From: Mycobacterium sp. NBC_00419
GTDB taxonomy: Bacteria > Actinomycetota > Actinomycetes > Mycobacteriales > Mycobacteriaceae
Direction: 5' to 3'
Assembly: GCF_036023875.1 (NCBI RefSeq)
Contig: NZ_CP107931.1
Location: 5,022,001-5,086,000, forward strand
Length of the DNA stretch: 64,000 bases
This document shows positions 9,198 to 17,410 of this stretch, piece by piece; the stretch's first letter is position 1; every line of letters starts with the position of its first letter. A model generated the notes under the pieces. It saw only the letters and a list, made by a program, of their open reading frames with translations. It was not told where the DNA came from and did not search any database. The position numbers were made by a program, and so were the translations under genes.

Positions 9198-9760
9198 GGT
9201 GGTTGCGGGCCTGATCGTGCTGCTCTGCGGCGGAGTTGGGCCGGGTACCAGGACGTAAACGCAGCCGCACCGATGAGTGTCGTGTAACTGGCTGTGTGAC
9301 AGGCCCATTCGGGTAACAGGTGTTTCATCAGCGCCCAGGCCAGCGCGGTGTTGACGGTGAACACCGATGCCCACACCGCGGTGAGTAGAACGTTGACGCG
9401 GATGAACAGCGGGTCGTGCCATTTCGCCGGGTCGGTGTGGGCGCGGGCGTACTCGAGGGTGAAGGGTTTACCGATCGCCAGCGTGAACCACGATCCCAGC
9501 GCAAGGGCGCCGTTGGCCATCACGCCGAGGTGCCGGATGGTCCACATGTCGTGGAAGAACAGCACGGCCACGGTGGCCGCGCTGAAGAAGGCCAGCCCGA
9601 CCCACATGATGACGCCGCGATGCAGTTTGAGCACCGCCATCACCACCGACAGCACCAGCGCGGTGACAAGTCCGATCTCGACGCGCACCATGGTGTCCCT
9701 GGCGATCACCAGGAACGCGATCCACGGCGCGAACGACAGCAGCAGCTTGACGAATGACAC
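9188..9760 (-). CDS. Multi-pass membrane protein, unknown function
   Basis: About 190 residues with roughly five to six hydrophobic segments: LLLSFAPWIAFLVIA, VTALVLSVVMAVLKL, MWVGLAFFSAATVAVLFF, ANGALALGSWFTLAIG and LTAVWASVFTVNTALAWALM. The GTG start at 9760 has AGGGGG five bases upstream; longer upstream starts would add a non-homologous basic tail. A segment GKPFTLEYARAHTDPAKWHDP lies between the last two helices and resembles the cytoplasmic loop seen in related bacterial membrane proteins. No transport or enzyme signature is visible. The 3' end overlaps fadD by 10 bases, tail to tail. Confidence 0.75.
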   Translation of the reverse strand: MSFVKLLLSFAPWIAFLVIARDTMVRVEIGLVTALVLSVVMAVLKLHRGVIMWVGLAFFSAATVAVLFFHDMWTIRHLGVMANGALALGSWFTLAIGKPFTLEYARAHTDPAKWHDPLFIRVNVLLTAVWASVFTVNTALAWALMKHLLPEWACHTASYTTLIGAAAFTSWYPAQLRRRAARSGPQPPQL

Positions 9761-9873
9761 GATGCCCCCTGAGACCTCGTCAGGCCTGAGATCGTACGCC
9801 GATATATTGACGCCGCCGTAAAGCCGGAGGACGTAACCTTGGCGGGGCTTTTCACGATGGTGGGGGAGTGAAC

Positions 9874-10377
9874 ATGGTGAAGCGCTGCGCGTCCGCGGTC
9901 GTCGCCGCACTTCTGCTCGCTCCTGGGATCGCCCGCGCCGACAGTCCGGTTCCACAGGCCGGGGCACAGTGCCCGGCCGATCATGCCGACGCGATGACCC
10001 AACTGCCCAATGGCAGCGACTTCCTGGTCTGCCGCGCCGGCCCTGACGATTCCCACTCCTGGGCACCGGTGGCTACCCCGTTCGACCCGAACGACACCTG
10101 GATCAGCTACGGTCCCGCGATCACGTTGCATGGTCAGGGTTTCCGTAACCCCAACCTCACCTCCGGGCAGTGGACCGCCACCCCGCTGGATCCCGCGAGC
10201 TCATGCAGTGCCGAGCAGGTCACCGTAGTGAGCGCCGGAGTGCTTGCACCACCGCAACGTTCGCAGGGTGAGCCCGGTGCCGCACTGTCGGTTGACATGC
10301 TCCCCAAACTCTTCACGGTCAGCCTGGCCGGAGACTGCCTGTGGGCCAAGGATTCCGGACTCTCGTTCGGCTGGTAG
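9874..10377 (+). CDS. Secreted protein, unknown function
   Basis: A protein of 167 residues with a clear signal peptide: basic MVKRC followed by AVVAALLLAPGIARADS, with cleavage expected after the ARA motif. The mature protein has cysteines at AQCPADH, LVCRAG, SSCSAEQ and DCLWAKD, compatible with two disulfides. The ATG at 9874 is preferred to the GTG two codons earlier because GGGGGAG lies 5 bases upstream. No catalytic motif is visible. It resembles the small exported proteins common in mycobacteria. Confidence 0.75.
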   Translation: MVKRCASAVVAALLLAPGIARADSPVPQAGAQCPADHADAMTQLPNGSDFLVCRAGPDDSHSWAPVATPFDPNDTWISYGPAITLHGQGFRNPNLTSGQWTATPLDPASSCSAEQVTVVSAGVLAPPQRSQGEPGAALSVDMLPKLFTVSLAGDCLWAKDSGLSFGW

Positions 10378-10411
10378 GCAGTCGCGGCCGGGGCGAGTAG
10401 CCTCGGGCGGC

Positions 10412-10684
10412 ATGTTTCGTCTGACAGTTCAGGACGTGTTCTTCATTCGTGACCGCGGCCTGGTCGCGACCGGCCGGGTCGAGTCCGGCCAGCTGCGCGT
10501 CGGCGACCAGGTGCAGATCAACGGCGGCCCGCAGGTGCGCGTCGACGGTATCGAGCAGTTCCGTAAGTCCCTCGATGAGGTGGGCCTCGGCGACAACGTC
10601 GGACTGCTGTTCCGGGATCTGGACAAGAGCGAGCTGAGTCGCGGTGACGTGCTCACTGCAGGCGGATTCCACGTCGCCGTGTAG
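10412..10684 (+). CDS. EF-Tu domain-2-like small protein
   Basis: A protein of 90 residues that resembles the beta-barrel second domain of translation GTPases: FFIRDRGLVATGRVESGQL, then RVGDQVQI, and a closing DKSELSRGDVL. No GTPase domain is present, so it cannot be a translation factor. In EF-Tu the equivalent barrel binds the CCA end of aminoacyl-tRNA, but no such role can be assigned here. The start follows CGGGCGGC. It stands alone after the secreted-protein gene. Confidence 0.72.
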   Translation: MFRLTVQDVFFIRDRGLVATGRVESGQLRVGDQVQINGGPQVRVDGIEQFRKSLDEVGLGDNVGLLFRDLDKSELSRGDVLTAGGFHVAV

Positions 10685-10976
10685 TGCAGTCCACGCATCA
10701 AAGTTTGCTAGACCTGCACTAGCAGGAAATTCTCTGAATCTGGCTGGCTCCGCACACGATTCCGGCCTCGCTCGTCAACTGTCAGGAACTGTCACTTCTC
10801 AACCAATAAAGTCCGCTGAACAGTAGTTATGTCGAGTCGGCCGAGCATGCCTCTCAGCTTGCCATCGGCCAATGGTGTGGTCTTCGCCACAACTTCAGGC
10901 AAACCTCTAGAAATTTGCTGGCATAAGTGCACTAATGAAAGGTGCCCTAAATGCTCCCCCTCAGCAAGGCACCGAC
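10685..10976. other. Intergenic stretch, ~290 bases
   Basis: No gene is recognisable. There is a small hairpin, CCTGC-ACTA-GCAGG (10713-10726), without a T-run, and another, TGTGG-TCTTCG-CCACA, near 10876-10891. The stretch is AT-richer than its surroundings toward the 3' end, which is where a promoter for the next gene is expected. Confidence 0.4.
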
Positions 10977-11285
10977 ATGAACCTCTTGACCGCCGACCCC
11001 GTGGTCGATGCGCCCACCGCGCACGGCATCCACACGATGTTCGTCATCCCCGAACCGTCCGTGGCATCGCCCGTCGAGACTGATCAGGACGCGGCCGTTG
11101 CCGAACCCGCCGGCGTCATCGAAGAGTGCGACGTCGTTTCGCCGGAACCGGTGACCGCAGAGCCCAGCTTCCACCTCAGCACGCAGATGATCCTGGCGGT
11201 CATCGTCACCACGGTCATCCTGACCGCCCTGGCGGTCACTGCGGTGGCATCCTTTGCACCGCAGGGCTTTTCCGCTGGAACCTAG
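10977..11285 (+). CDS. Single-pass membrane protein, unknown function
   Basis: A protein of 102 residues with an acidic, Pro-rich N-terminal half and one C-terminal membrane segment (MILAVIVTTVILTALAVTAV), followed by a short tail. The topology is probably N-in with the tail outside. The ATG at 10977 has AAGG seven bases upstream; an ATG at 10935 would add 14 residues and cannot be excluded. The last 4 bases overlap the end of the convergent downstream gene. No family is recognised. Confidence 0.55.
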   Translation: MNLLTADPVVDAPTAHGIHTMFVIPEPSVASPVETDQDAAVAEPAGVIEECDVVSPEPVTAEPSFHLSTQMILAVIVTTVILTALAVTAVASFAPQGFSAGT

Positions 11286-11737
11286 GCTTCTCGCCCGGCG
11301 GCTATCTGGTCCAGAATCCGCTTTCGCAGTTCGGCGCGGGGCAACGTGACCACCACCTCGGCCCCGTGGCGGTACCGGTCATAGACGAAGCCCTGCCGCA
11401 ATCCCGGATGAAACGGCGCGCTCTTGTCGACGGGAGTGGTGCACACGCCGGCGTGGTAGCCCAGCAGCGTCCAAGTGGCATCCCGGTGAAACGCCAGATG
11501 CATGCAGACGGTCGATTCGTCCTCTTTACCGTCTGCGGCAACCGCGAATACCCATGCTCGGTGCAGCTTGCCGATCCCGAGTCGTGCCGTGCGCAGGCGG
11601 TGTTTGGTGCATTCGGCGACGACCTCGAGGGCCATCTCGTCTAGCGCCTCGCGGGTATGGACCCACTTGCGCTGGCGTTCGGCGTCTTCGGCTGCCTCGC
11701 GAGCGCGGATCTGGTCAGCCTTTTCGGCCATGTCCAT
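11282..11737 (-). CDS. Conserved hypothetical protein
   Basis: A protein of 151 residues. It starts with a charged, probably coiled-coil helix (ADQIRAREAAEDAERQRKWVHTREALDEM), followed by a mixed alpha/beta part containing KLHRAWVFAVAADGKED and TWTLLGYHAG. No catalytic motif or membrane segment. Its first ~97 bases overlap the 3' end of the upstream TetR gene in another frame, an unusually long same-strand overlap. That suggests coupling, or that one of the two ends is not the native one. Function unknown. Confidence 0.6.
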   Translation of the reverse strand: MDMAEKADQIRAREAAEDAERQRKWVHTREALDEMALEVVAECTKHRLRTARLGIGKLHRAWVFAVAADGKEDESTVCMHLAFHRDATWTLLGYHAGVCTTPVDKSAPFHPGLRQGFVYDRYRHGAEVVVTLPRAELRKRILDQIAAGREA

Positions 11738-12387
11738 GAGACGACGATAAACCTGATTTGCCGTGTCACCCGGCCGATCCGCGGCAAAAGACCAACTGCC
11801 GGAAATGTCTTGTCAGTGCCGTCTTCTCGGCTGACTCCAGCGATGAAGATGTCTAGGACCTGCTCGGCGTACTGCGGGCGTACCGGACTGTCGGTGAACA
11901 AGGCGTCGTAGTTCAAGGCACTGCTTAACATGCGCATCGCCTCCAAAGGGTCGACCCCGCTGCGCAATTCGCCGCGCGCGGCCGCCCGGCGCAGGATCGT
12001 GGCGATCTTCTCGAAACGAATGTCCCAGAAATCGGAACGCACCTCGGTAGGGTCCCAATCCTTGCTGGACGGAATCAGTGAGTACAGCACCGCGCGCGCG
12101 CTCGGATTCGCCGACGCCGCCGCCAGCGAGTCGGCGTAGGCCACAAGGTCGCCGCGCAATGAACCGGTGTCGGGGATCGGGATGGTCTGCTGTGCGCCGC
12201 GCAAGGGTGCGTCCATCAGCAGCACTCGACGGTCGCCCCAGACCTGCCGGATGGCGTCCGCCTCCACACCGGCACGCGCCGCGACACCCTCGATCGTGAA
12301 GTTGTCGATGCCACGCGCGGCGAGCTCGTCGCTGGCCGCGGCGATGACGCGCTGGCATAGCGGCGTTGGTCCGGACTCCCAGTCCAT
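11641..12387 (-). CDS. TetR-family transcriptional regulator
   Basis: A protein of 248 residues. The N-terminal HTH is ELAARGIDNFTIEGVAARAGV followed by IRQVWGDRRVLL; the rest is the variable ligand domain. The ATG at 12387 was chosen because GGGGGA stands upstream and homology starts there. After residue ~195 the chain has an atypical basic, Arg/Ser-rich tail encoded in the region that overlaps the next gene, so the C-terminus may have been extended by a frameshift or loss of a stop. About 250 bases upstream of it, up to the next TetR stop, hold no gene. Confidence 0.78.
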   Translation of the reverse strand: MDWESGPTPLCQRVIAAASDELAARGIDNFTIEGVAARAGVEADAIRQVWGDRRVLLMDAPLRGAQQTIPIPDTGSLRGDLVAYADSLAAASANPSARAVLYSLIPSSKDWDPTEVRSDFWDIRFEKIATILRRAAARGELRSGVDPLEAMRMLSSALNYDALFTDSPVRPQYAEQVLDIFIAGVSREDGTDKTFPAVGLLPRIGRVTRQIRFIVVSWTWPKRLTRSALARQPKTPNASASGSIPARR

Positions 12388-12638
12388 GTTGATTCCCCCG
12401 GCGATTCGAACAGCGGCGTGTAGCAGATGGTCTCCAGGGACAGGCGCGCATAGCGCAAGGGGATGGCTACGAACGTCCCGCCCCTGGAGACCTGCTTGCG
12501 GAGGTGTGCGGGCGCGCACTCTGGGGGCGCACCGGCGCACGACCGGCTGATGGCTGTTCTCTCAACCTCGTCGCGAAAATTTACGCCACCGCGGGGTGGA
12601 TTGGGGTGGGATCGATGACTTAATTGACGATCAGGTCG

Positions 12639-13277
12639 TTAACCGGTGCCTTCGAGGGCGGCCCGCCGGAGAACTTCCTGAAAATAGGGCAGCGACTCAG
12701 CAGGAACGATCGCCCGCAGGAGCACCTGCCAGGCTCGGGTCAGCCGGGTCACCTGGTCGTCGCCGATCGCCGCGGACAGGAATTGGCAACCGATCACAGT
12801 GACCCAGATGGCCTCGCCGACGTCGTCGGGCTCGACGTCCGAGCGCAGGTCGCCGGCGGCGAACGCTTTCTTCACCTCCTCGACGAAGGCCACCGTGGTC
12901 TGGGCGAAGATCTGCTGCCCAGCGTCGCTGACCTGGCCGAGGGCCTGGGACAGTTCGTTGCCGACCCGTACCGAGTCGTCGGAGCGCATCAGTTGGGCCA
13001 CCGCGAAGGTGCCGCGGACGAGGTTCTCCAGGCCGGGCTGGGCGGGCGGATCGATGTTCTGGCGGAACGCTGTGCGGATTTTGTCGTGGAACCCGCCGAT
13101 GACGGCGGCCGCGACCGCGTCCTTGGAATCGAAGTGGTAGTAGAACGCCCCTTTGGTGACTCCAGCGAGCTGCTGAACCTCAGCCAAACTTGTTTCGCCA
13201 TAACCCTTTTTGCTGAACAGGGTGATCGCTGCGTCGACGATTGCCTGGCGGGTTGCCTCGGCCCTGGCCTGTGCCAT
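12639..13277 (-). CDS. TetR-family transcriptional regulator (ScbR-like)
   Basis: A protein of 212 residues. A textbook TetR HTH is present: RQAIVDAAITLFSKKGYGETSL then LAGVTKGAFYYHFDSKDAV. The ligand domain resembles the ScbR/gamma-butyrolactone-receptor-like group by length and layout. The ATG at 13277 has GGGAGGGGG a few bases upstream. A short palindrome, AGATC-CCGT-GATCT, lies at 13341-13354, 64 bases upstream of the start, and could be its operator. The second TetR gene follows on the same strand after ~250 bases. Confidence 0.85.
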   Translation of the reverse strand: MAQARAEATRQAIVDAAITLFSKKGYGETSLAEVQQLAGVTKGAFYYHFDSKDAVAAAVIGGFHDKIRTAFRQNIDPPAQPGLENLVRGTFAVAQLMRSDDSVRVGNELSQALGQVSDAGQQIFAQTTVAFVEEVKKAFAAGDLRSDVEPDDVGEAIWVTVIGCQFLSAAIGDDQVTRLTRAWQVLLRAIVPAESLPYFQEVLRRAALEGTG

Positions 13278-13606
13278 GTCTACACCCCCTCCCGGCCTGT
13301 TGGTGCGCACAGCCTAGTTCAGCTCACGACTGGGGTCGGGAGATCCCGTGATCTGCGTATTACAGGCTCATCCGCCTGGCGAGTTCCTTTGAATACGGCA
13401 CAGACTGGACGCCACCGCTTCGCGGAGCGCGGGGCACACTAACGCGAGATGATGCCACCATTGCGACTACTCCGCGTCGTCATTGACCCGACTTCAAATC
13501 GGCCGATGCGATAGCGCGTCACCACCGTGTCGATCATTCTGACGGGCTACCATTTGGCAGAAACTGGAACTGGACGCTGCGGCGCTAAACTCGATCAGGG
13601 AGACAC
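13278..13606. other. Intergenic boundary between core DNA and accessory island
   Basis: About 330 bases with no gene. The left part carries the TetR promoter region, with the small palindrome at 13341-13354. The right part has lower GC and leads to the island's ATPase gene, whose ribosome site GGGAG lies at ~13597. A GC-rich hairpin-like string CCGCTTCGCGGAGCGCGG occurs near 13418. I looked for a copy of the tRNA-Val 3' end here and found only an 8-base match, which is not meaningful. Confidence 0.4.
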
Positions 13607-15739
13607 ATGAGGTTCGCGAGCTTGTCGATCAAGAACTTCAAAGCTATCCAACGTTTCCAAGTTGATGAACTGAGTGATTTGGTTCTGATCGCAGGGCCCA
13701 ATGGATGCGGAAAATCGTGCGTCTTCGACTCCATCCGCTTATTGAAATCGGTCTATGGAGGCTATCAGGCTAACGAATGGACTCAATGGTTCGGCGAGTT
13801 CCAAATCGACGTAAATGATAGAGAACAACTAAGAAAGCTCTTTCGTGACCAGGCTCAACCGATTGAAATATCCGCCACAGTTGAACTTGACCAGTCGGAG
13901 AAAGAGTACCTGGAAAGCAATGCGGAGGTGATCGCAGCACCACTGGCCTGGGCATCGGTTACCGGTCAGCCTATTGAGTCGGTCCATCTATCAATGCTCG
14001 CTCTTGCGGCTCAGTTTAGGCATTTGACCGGTCCCGCCCACGAACTGCAGCAGAAATATGCGGAAATTCTGCGAAATTCGCTGGCATTCGATTCTTTTGG
14101 CCTCGCTCTCACCATCGCGCCTGACCTCCAGTTGAACTCGCTAGAAAATAAGCCCATGGAGATGATTTTCCAAACGTATCAACCGGAGCATTTGGGCGTC
14201 ATCGAGTATCACAGCGCCTCTCGCACTTATCAACGAGAAGTTGTGAGCGGAGTTAACTTGGACGCTCGGCAACTCGAAGATCAACGAAAGCAGAGCACTC
14301 TTTATAATTCCCAACAGAAGTATCAGAATATAAAGACTCAACTAGCGACCACGTATATACGGCAACTTGTTGCAAAAGAAGCGGGCGTCCAGTCAGCCAT
14401 ATCCGATCTAAATGAAACACTCAAGGAGCTGTTTCAAACATTCTTTCCCGAGAAGGAGTACCTCGGAGTTGAACCGGATCCTAACGGTGGCCTAAGGTTT
14501 CCAGTGCGAACAAAAGCCGGACAGGTATTCGACATCAACGAGCTAAGCTCCGGCGAAAAGGAAGTACTTTACGGATACCTGTGGCTTCGCAACTCCACTC
14601 CATACAATTCCACCATTCTCCTTGATGAGCCTGAGTTACATCTAAATCCCGGCCTACTGAGCGGGCTGCCAGACTTTTATCATAAGAATCTTGGCAAAGC
14701 GCGTAACAATCAATTGTGGTTGGTAACCCATTCTGACACTCTGCTAAGGCAGGCGGTAGGAAACGCAAATTATAGCGTGTTCCATATGATTTCTGCTGAC
14801 GCCGAGGAAGGTTTCGAGAATCAGGCTGTGCCAGTCCTGGCCCACGACGAACTAGAGCGCGCGACTATCGATCTTGTCGGAGATCTGGCGATGTATCGCC
14901 CTCAGGGCAAGGTAATACTGTTCGAAGGCGGTGGCGACACCGATACAGACGTGCGCATCACCGAGCGCCTATTCCCCACTTTCGCGAAGAACGTAAACTT
15001 GGTGAGTGGCGGATCGAAACAGCGCGTCAAGGATCTGTATGAGGTGCTCGCCCATACCGCAGAGCAAGTCGGCATGGCGCGGCGTTTCTTCGCAATTACA
15101 GATAAAGATTCATCGCCCTGGGAACTGCCGCCGCACAATGCGCGCTATTTGAGTTGGGACGTATACCACATCGAGAATTACCTCCTAGAAGCTTCATTTG
15201 TTCGTAAAGCTATTGGTGTCCTCATCGACAAGCCACGTTTCAAAACGGATGACGAGGTGCTTTCCGCGCTTGGCGATGCGGCTGCTGAGGCCATGCCGGA
15301 GCTGGTTTCCATTCGGCTGAGAAAGTTCGTGAACGACAAGATTGTGTCGTCCGTTAATCTTGGCGGCGACCCAAGAAAGAGCGACGCGGCAAGCGCGCTG
15401 ATCGACTCGGTGAACGCGACTTTTGGACGCTTGGAAGGCGTCCGCCAGGAGGTGGATATGGCTTTCCTGCAAGCAGAGTCGGCGACCATTCAGCAAGGAC
15501 TGTCAGCAGCTCTGGCCGATGGCAGCTGGGTGAAAAAGTTTCCGGGTAGGTCGGTACTGCAAAGGTTCGTCGCGAAAGAACTAGCCGGCCGCAGCAACTA
15601 CGAAGGGTTTCGCAACGCGATTGTTCACCAGATGGCCGACGCCGGGTACGAGCCTCCCGGAATGCGCAGGATCATTGACCTGATCCTCGCCTCCGATGAG
15701 CCGCTCGCGCCCCCTCTAACTAGCGGTTCTTCTGCCTAA
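13607..15739 (+). CDS. OLD-like AAA ATPase with TOPRIM-type nuclease domain, probable defence protein
   Basis: A protein of 710 residues. N-terminal SMC/ABC-type ATPase: Walker A GPNGCGKS (30-37), signature LSSGEKE (313-319), Walker B TILLDEPELHLNP (336-348), and an H-loop WLVTHSD (371-377). From ~430 a TOPRIM-like domain follows: VILFEGGGDTDTD (Glu ~440), ITDKDSSPW (Asp 499 and 501), and HIENYLLE, resembling DUF4435-type OLD proteins. Overcoming-lysogenization-defect nucleases are ATP-regulated DNA cleavers used against phage. Codon use is clearly AT-richer than its neighbours (many AAT, ATA, TTT, AAA), indicating horizontal transfer. The ATG has GGGAG upstream. No classical partner such as a UvrD-like helicase follows. 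Family confident, target unknown. Confidence 0.85.
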   Translation: MRFASLSIKNFKAIQRFQVDELSDLVLIAGPNGCGKSCVFDSIRLLKSVYGGYQANEWTQWFGEFQIDVNDREQLRKLFRDQAQPIEISATVELDQSEKEYLESNAEVIAAPLAWASVTGQPIESVHLSMLALAAQFRHLTGPAHELQQKYAEILRNSLAFDSFGLALTIAPDLQLNSLENKPMEMIFQTYQPEHLGVIEYHSASRTYQREVVSGVNLDARQLEDQRKQSTLYNSQQKYQNIKTQLATTYIRQLVAKEAGVQSAISDLNETLKELFQTFFPEKEYLGVEPDPNGGLRFPVRTKAGQVFDINELSSGEKEVLYGYLWLRNSTPYNSTILLDEPELHLNPGLLSGLPDFYHKNLGKARNNQLWLVTHSDTLLRQAVGNANYSVFHMISADAEEGFENQAVPVLAHDELERATIDLVGDLAMYRPQGKVILFEGGGDTDTDVRITERLFPTFAKNVNLVSGGSKQRVKDLYEVLAHTAEQVGMARRFFAITDKDSSPWELPPHNARYLSWDVYHIENYLLEASFVRKAIGVLIDKPRFKTDDEVLSALGDAAAEAMPELVSIRLRKFVNDKIVSSVNLGGDPRKSDAASALIDSVNATFGRLEGVRQEVDMAFLQAESATIQQGLSAALADGSWVKKFPGRSVLQRFVAKELAGRSNYEGFRNAIVHQMADAGYEPPGMRRIIDLILASDEPLAPPLTSGSSA

Positions 15740-15742
15740 TCG

Positions 15743-16054
15743 ATGACCCTGCCCGACCCCACCACCCGGGCTCTCGTCGATGCCCTGGCAGCAGCAGGGG
15801 TCGAAAGCACTCGCGTCTACAGCGACATGCTGTCGGGCACTTCGACTCGCCAGCAGCGCCCCGGCCTGGATGCGCTGTTGGACTATGCCCGCCAAGGCGA
15901 CGCCATCGTGGGGGTCGGGATAGACCGCCTGGGGCGCAATGCGGCTGAGGTGATGACGAGTATCCGTGAACTCGGCGAGCGGCGCATCGTGTTGTGGCAC
16001 CTGGCCTCGTTTCCTAGGCAGTTTCGGTGCCGAACGGTAGTTTCTGGCCCGTGA
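15743..16054 (+). pseudogene. Serine recombinase (resolvase) remnant
   Basis: The 103-residue frame contains the second half of a resolvase catalytic domain: YSDMLSGTSTRQQRPGLDALL, ARQGDAIVGVGIDRLGRNAAEV and IRELGERRIVL, including the Arg of DRLGRN. The first strand with the catalytic serine (usually YxRVS) is absent, since the frame begins within the following helix. After IVLW the sequence loses homology, so the rest of the enzyme is absent too. It is therefore truncated at both ends and inactive. It starts 3 bases after the ATPase stop and marks this island as built by mobile DNA. Confidence 0.8.
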
Positions 16055-16665
16055 GCGAGACCTTTTGGGTATGGCGTATCCGCAGTAGCACCTTGGCCAT
16101 CATTGTCGGATGCTGTGCTATCACGTTTCTGCTCGTCACGGCGATTGTGTTCACTGGCGACGAGCACATGAAGGTGATCGACAACGTCGTTAACCTTGGC
16201 GGCGCAGCGCTGACGTTCGTCGGGCTTTCCTACGCCTATATTCGGTCTGAGGTACGGCTGCGGGCGTGGTTCGAGCGCGCGTGGGCGCGTTTCACTGGCA
16301 ATCCCATTCCAACGCGCCGTGGCGCTGCGAACGGAACCTACGGATGGGTGACCACGACAGCCGCCGGCAAGATCGGGTTTACCTTCAGCGACTCAGAGGA
16401 CCGCGCCGATCAGCTGCTCCGATTTGTCAACCAGTTGTCGGCGAATCTGGCCGCTACCGATGACAAAATCTGTGACCTCAGCAAGGCAATAGATCAGGCC
16501 GTAGCGGCGGCACGCGAGGGCGACCAGCGGCTACGCGCTGACACCGAGACCGCCTTACGCGAATTCGCCAACCAGCTGAAGCAATCCGAGGTGTTGGACC
16601 TCCGCTGGGCGATTGCGGGCGTGTTCTTCTCAATGCTCGGTGCGGCAATCAGCTTCTGCACATAG
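16051..16665 (+). CDS. Membrane protein with coiled-coil region, unknown function
   Basis: About 204 residues. Two N-terminal membrane segments (STLAIIVGCCAITFLLVTAIVF and NLGGAALTFVGLSYAYI), a soluble middle, a long helical stretch rich in Ala/Asp/Arg likely to form a coiled coil (LLRFVNQLSANLAATDDK to LREFANQLKQSE), and a C-terminal membrane segment (WAIAGVFFSMLGAAISF). The GTG at 16051 overlaps the stop of the resolvase remnant as GTGA; a GTG at 16027 is an alternative. It lies in the accessory island. A sensor or effector role is possible, but no family is recognised. Confidence 0.55.
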   Translation: MSETFWVWRIRSSTLAIIVGCCAITFLLVTAIVFTGDEHMKVIDNVVNLGGAALTFVGLSYAYIRSEVRLRAWFERAWARFTGNPIPTRRGAANGTYGWVTTTAAGKIGFTFSDSEDRADQLLRFVNQLSANLAATDDKICDLSKAIDQAVAAAREGDQRLRADTETALREFANQLKQSEVLDLRWAIAGVFFSMLGAAISFCT

Positions 16666-16753
16666 TCCGGCGTCCTGGCATTAGCGTTTCGGCCGTGAGC
16701 ACCGGTAATCGCGGATTTTCACGCTGGCTGGCCAGGGCTGTGGCGCGTTCGGG

Positions 16754-17398
16754 GTGGGCTGTGCTGCGGTGATACTGGGAAGCGCAGCCGTCGCATTGGC
16801 GGTAGCAGTTGGTGTGCTCGCCGTCGCGGTGAGCAACGATCACCTGCACACGCAGTGGGGCGCCCCGTTCGACGCTCTTGCCGCTATTGGAACTGTTGGC
16901 GCATTGATTTGGGCCTTAGTTAGCGGCATACATCTAGCGAGGCAGGCCGAACAGGACCGCCGCGAGATCGCCTGGTAGAAGACGCAGGCGCACGCAAGCC
17001 AGATATCAGCGTGGACGGAGGCGAGCGGGCAGAAAGGCCGATCCCGGATTAGGTTGGCGAACAGCTCATTTCAACCGGTGTTTGAAGTTGTGATCTATTT
17101 CGTCTGGATGAATACCGACCGGTGGCACACGACCGGGGAACGCGCAGAAGAAATTCCGGCTCAGATGCGAGCCGAGGGGGAGTCCGACAACGACGATGTG
17201 CGCTCGATCATTGCGACGCTGCCTCCCGGTAACTTTCGCGTTGATGTGCTGTTTGGAAATAGGGACTCAGATGTCGCACTCGACTTGGAGATTGCGTTTG
17301 TCGACGCAGCCGGTATGCAGTGGCTCCGCCGCTCTGCCGGCAGGCTGCAACAGCTTCAAAAAGCACCCATCGAGCATTATGAATCGCCCTGGTTCTGA
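16754..17398 (+). pseudogene. Membrane-anchored protein gene split by an in-frame TAG and clipped by an IS
   Basis: One continuous frame holds two N-terminal membrane segments (VILGSAAVALAVAVGVLAVA and FDALAAIGTVGALIWALVSG), then HLARQAEQDRREIAW, then an amber TAG at 16976-16978, then KTQAHASQISAWTEAS and a beta-rich domain (SSFQPVFEVVIYFVWMNTD ... LEIAFVDAAGMQWLRRS). This is the normal layout of a family of actinobacterial membrane-anchored proteins, so the stop most likely broke one gene. The second half could be re-initiated at TTG 17054. The last codons, including the TGA, belong to the end of the IS3 element. Confidence 0.7.
17380..17392 (+). repeat. IS3 left terminal inverted repeat
   Basis: TGAATCGCCCTGG, the exact reverse complement of 18711-18723. 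It lies inside the final codons of the interrupted membrane-protein gene and supplies new C-terminal residues to it. Confidence 0.85.
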
Positions 17399-17410
17399 TG
17401 GAGGCTCTGG

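Noticed and set aside
10713..10726. Hairpin CCTGC-ACTA-GCAGG as a terminator
   Set aside because: The stem has only 5 pairs and no T-run follows; not strong enough to call.
13295..13310. TGGTGCGC near the left island boundary as a copy of the tRNA-Val 3' end
   Set aside because: Only 8 bases match, within a TetR upstream region; too short to be an attachment site.
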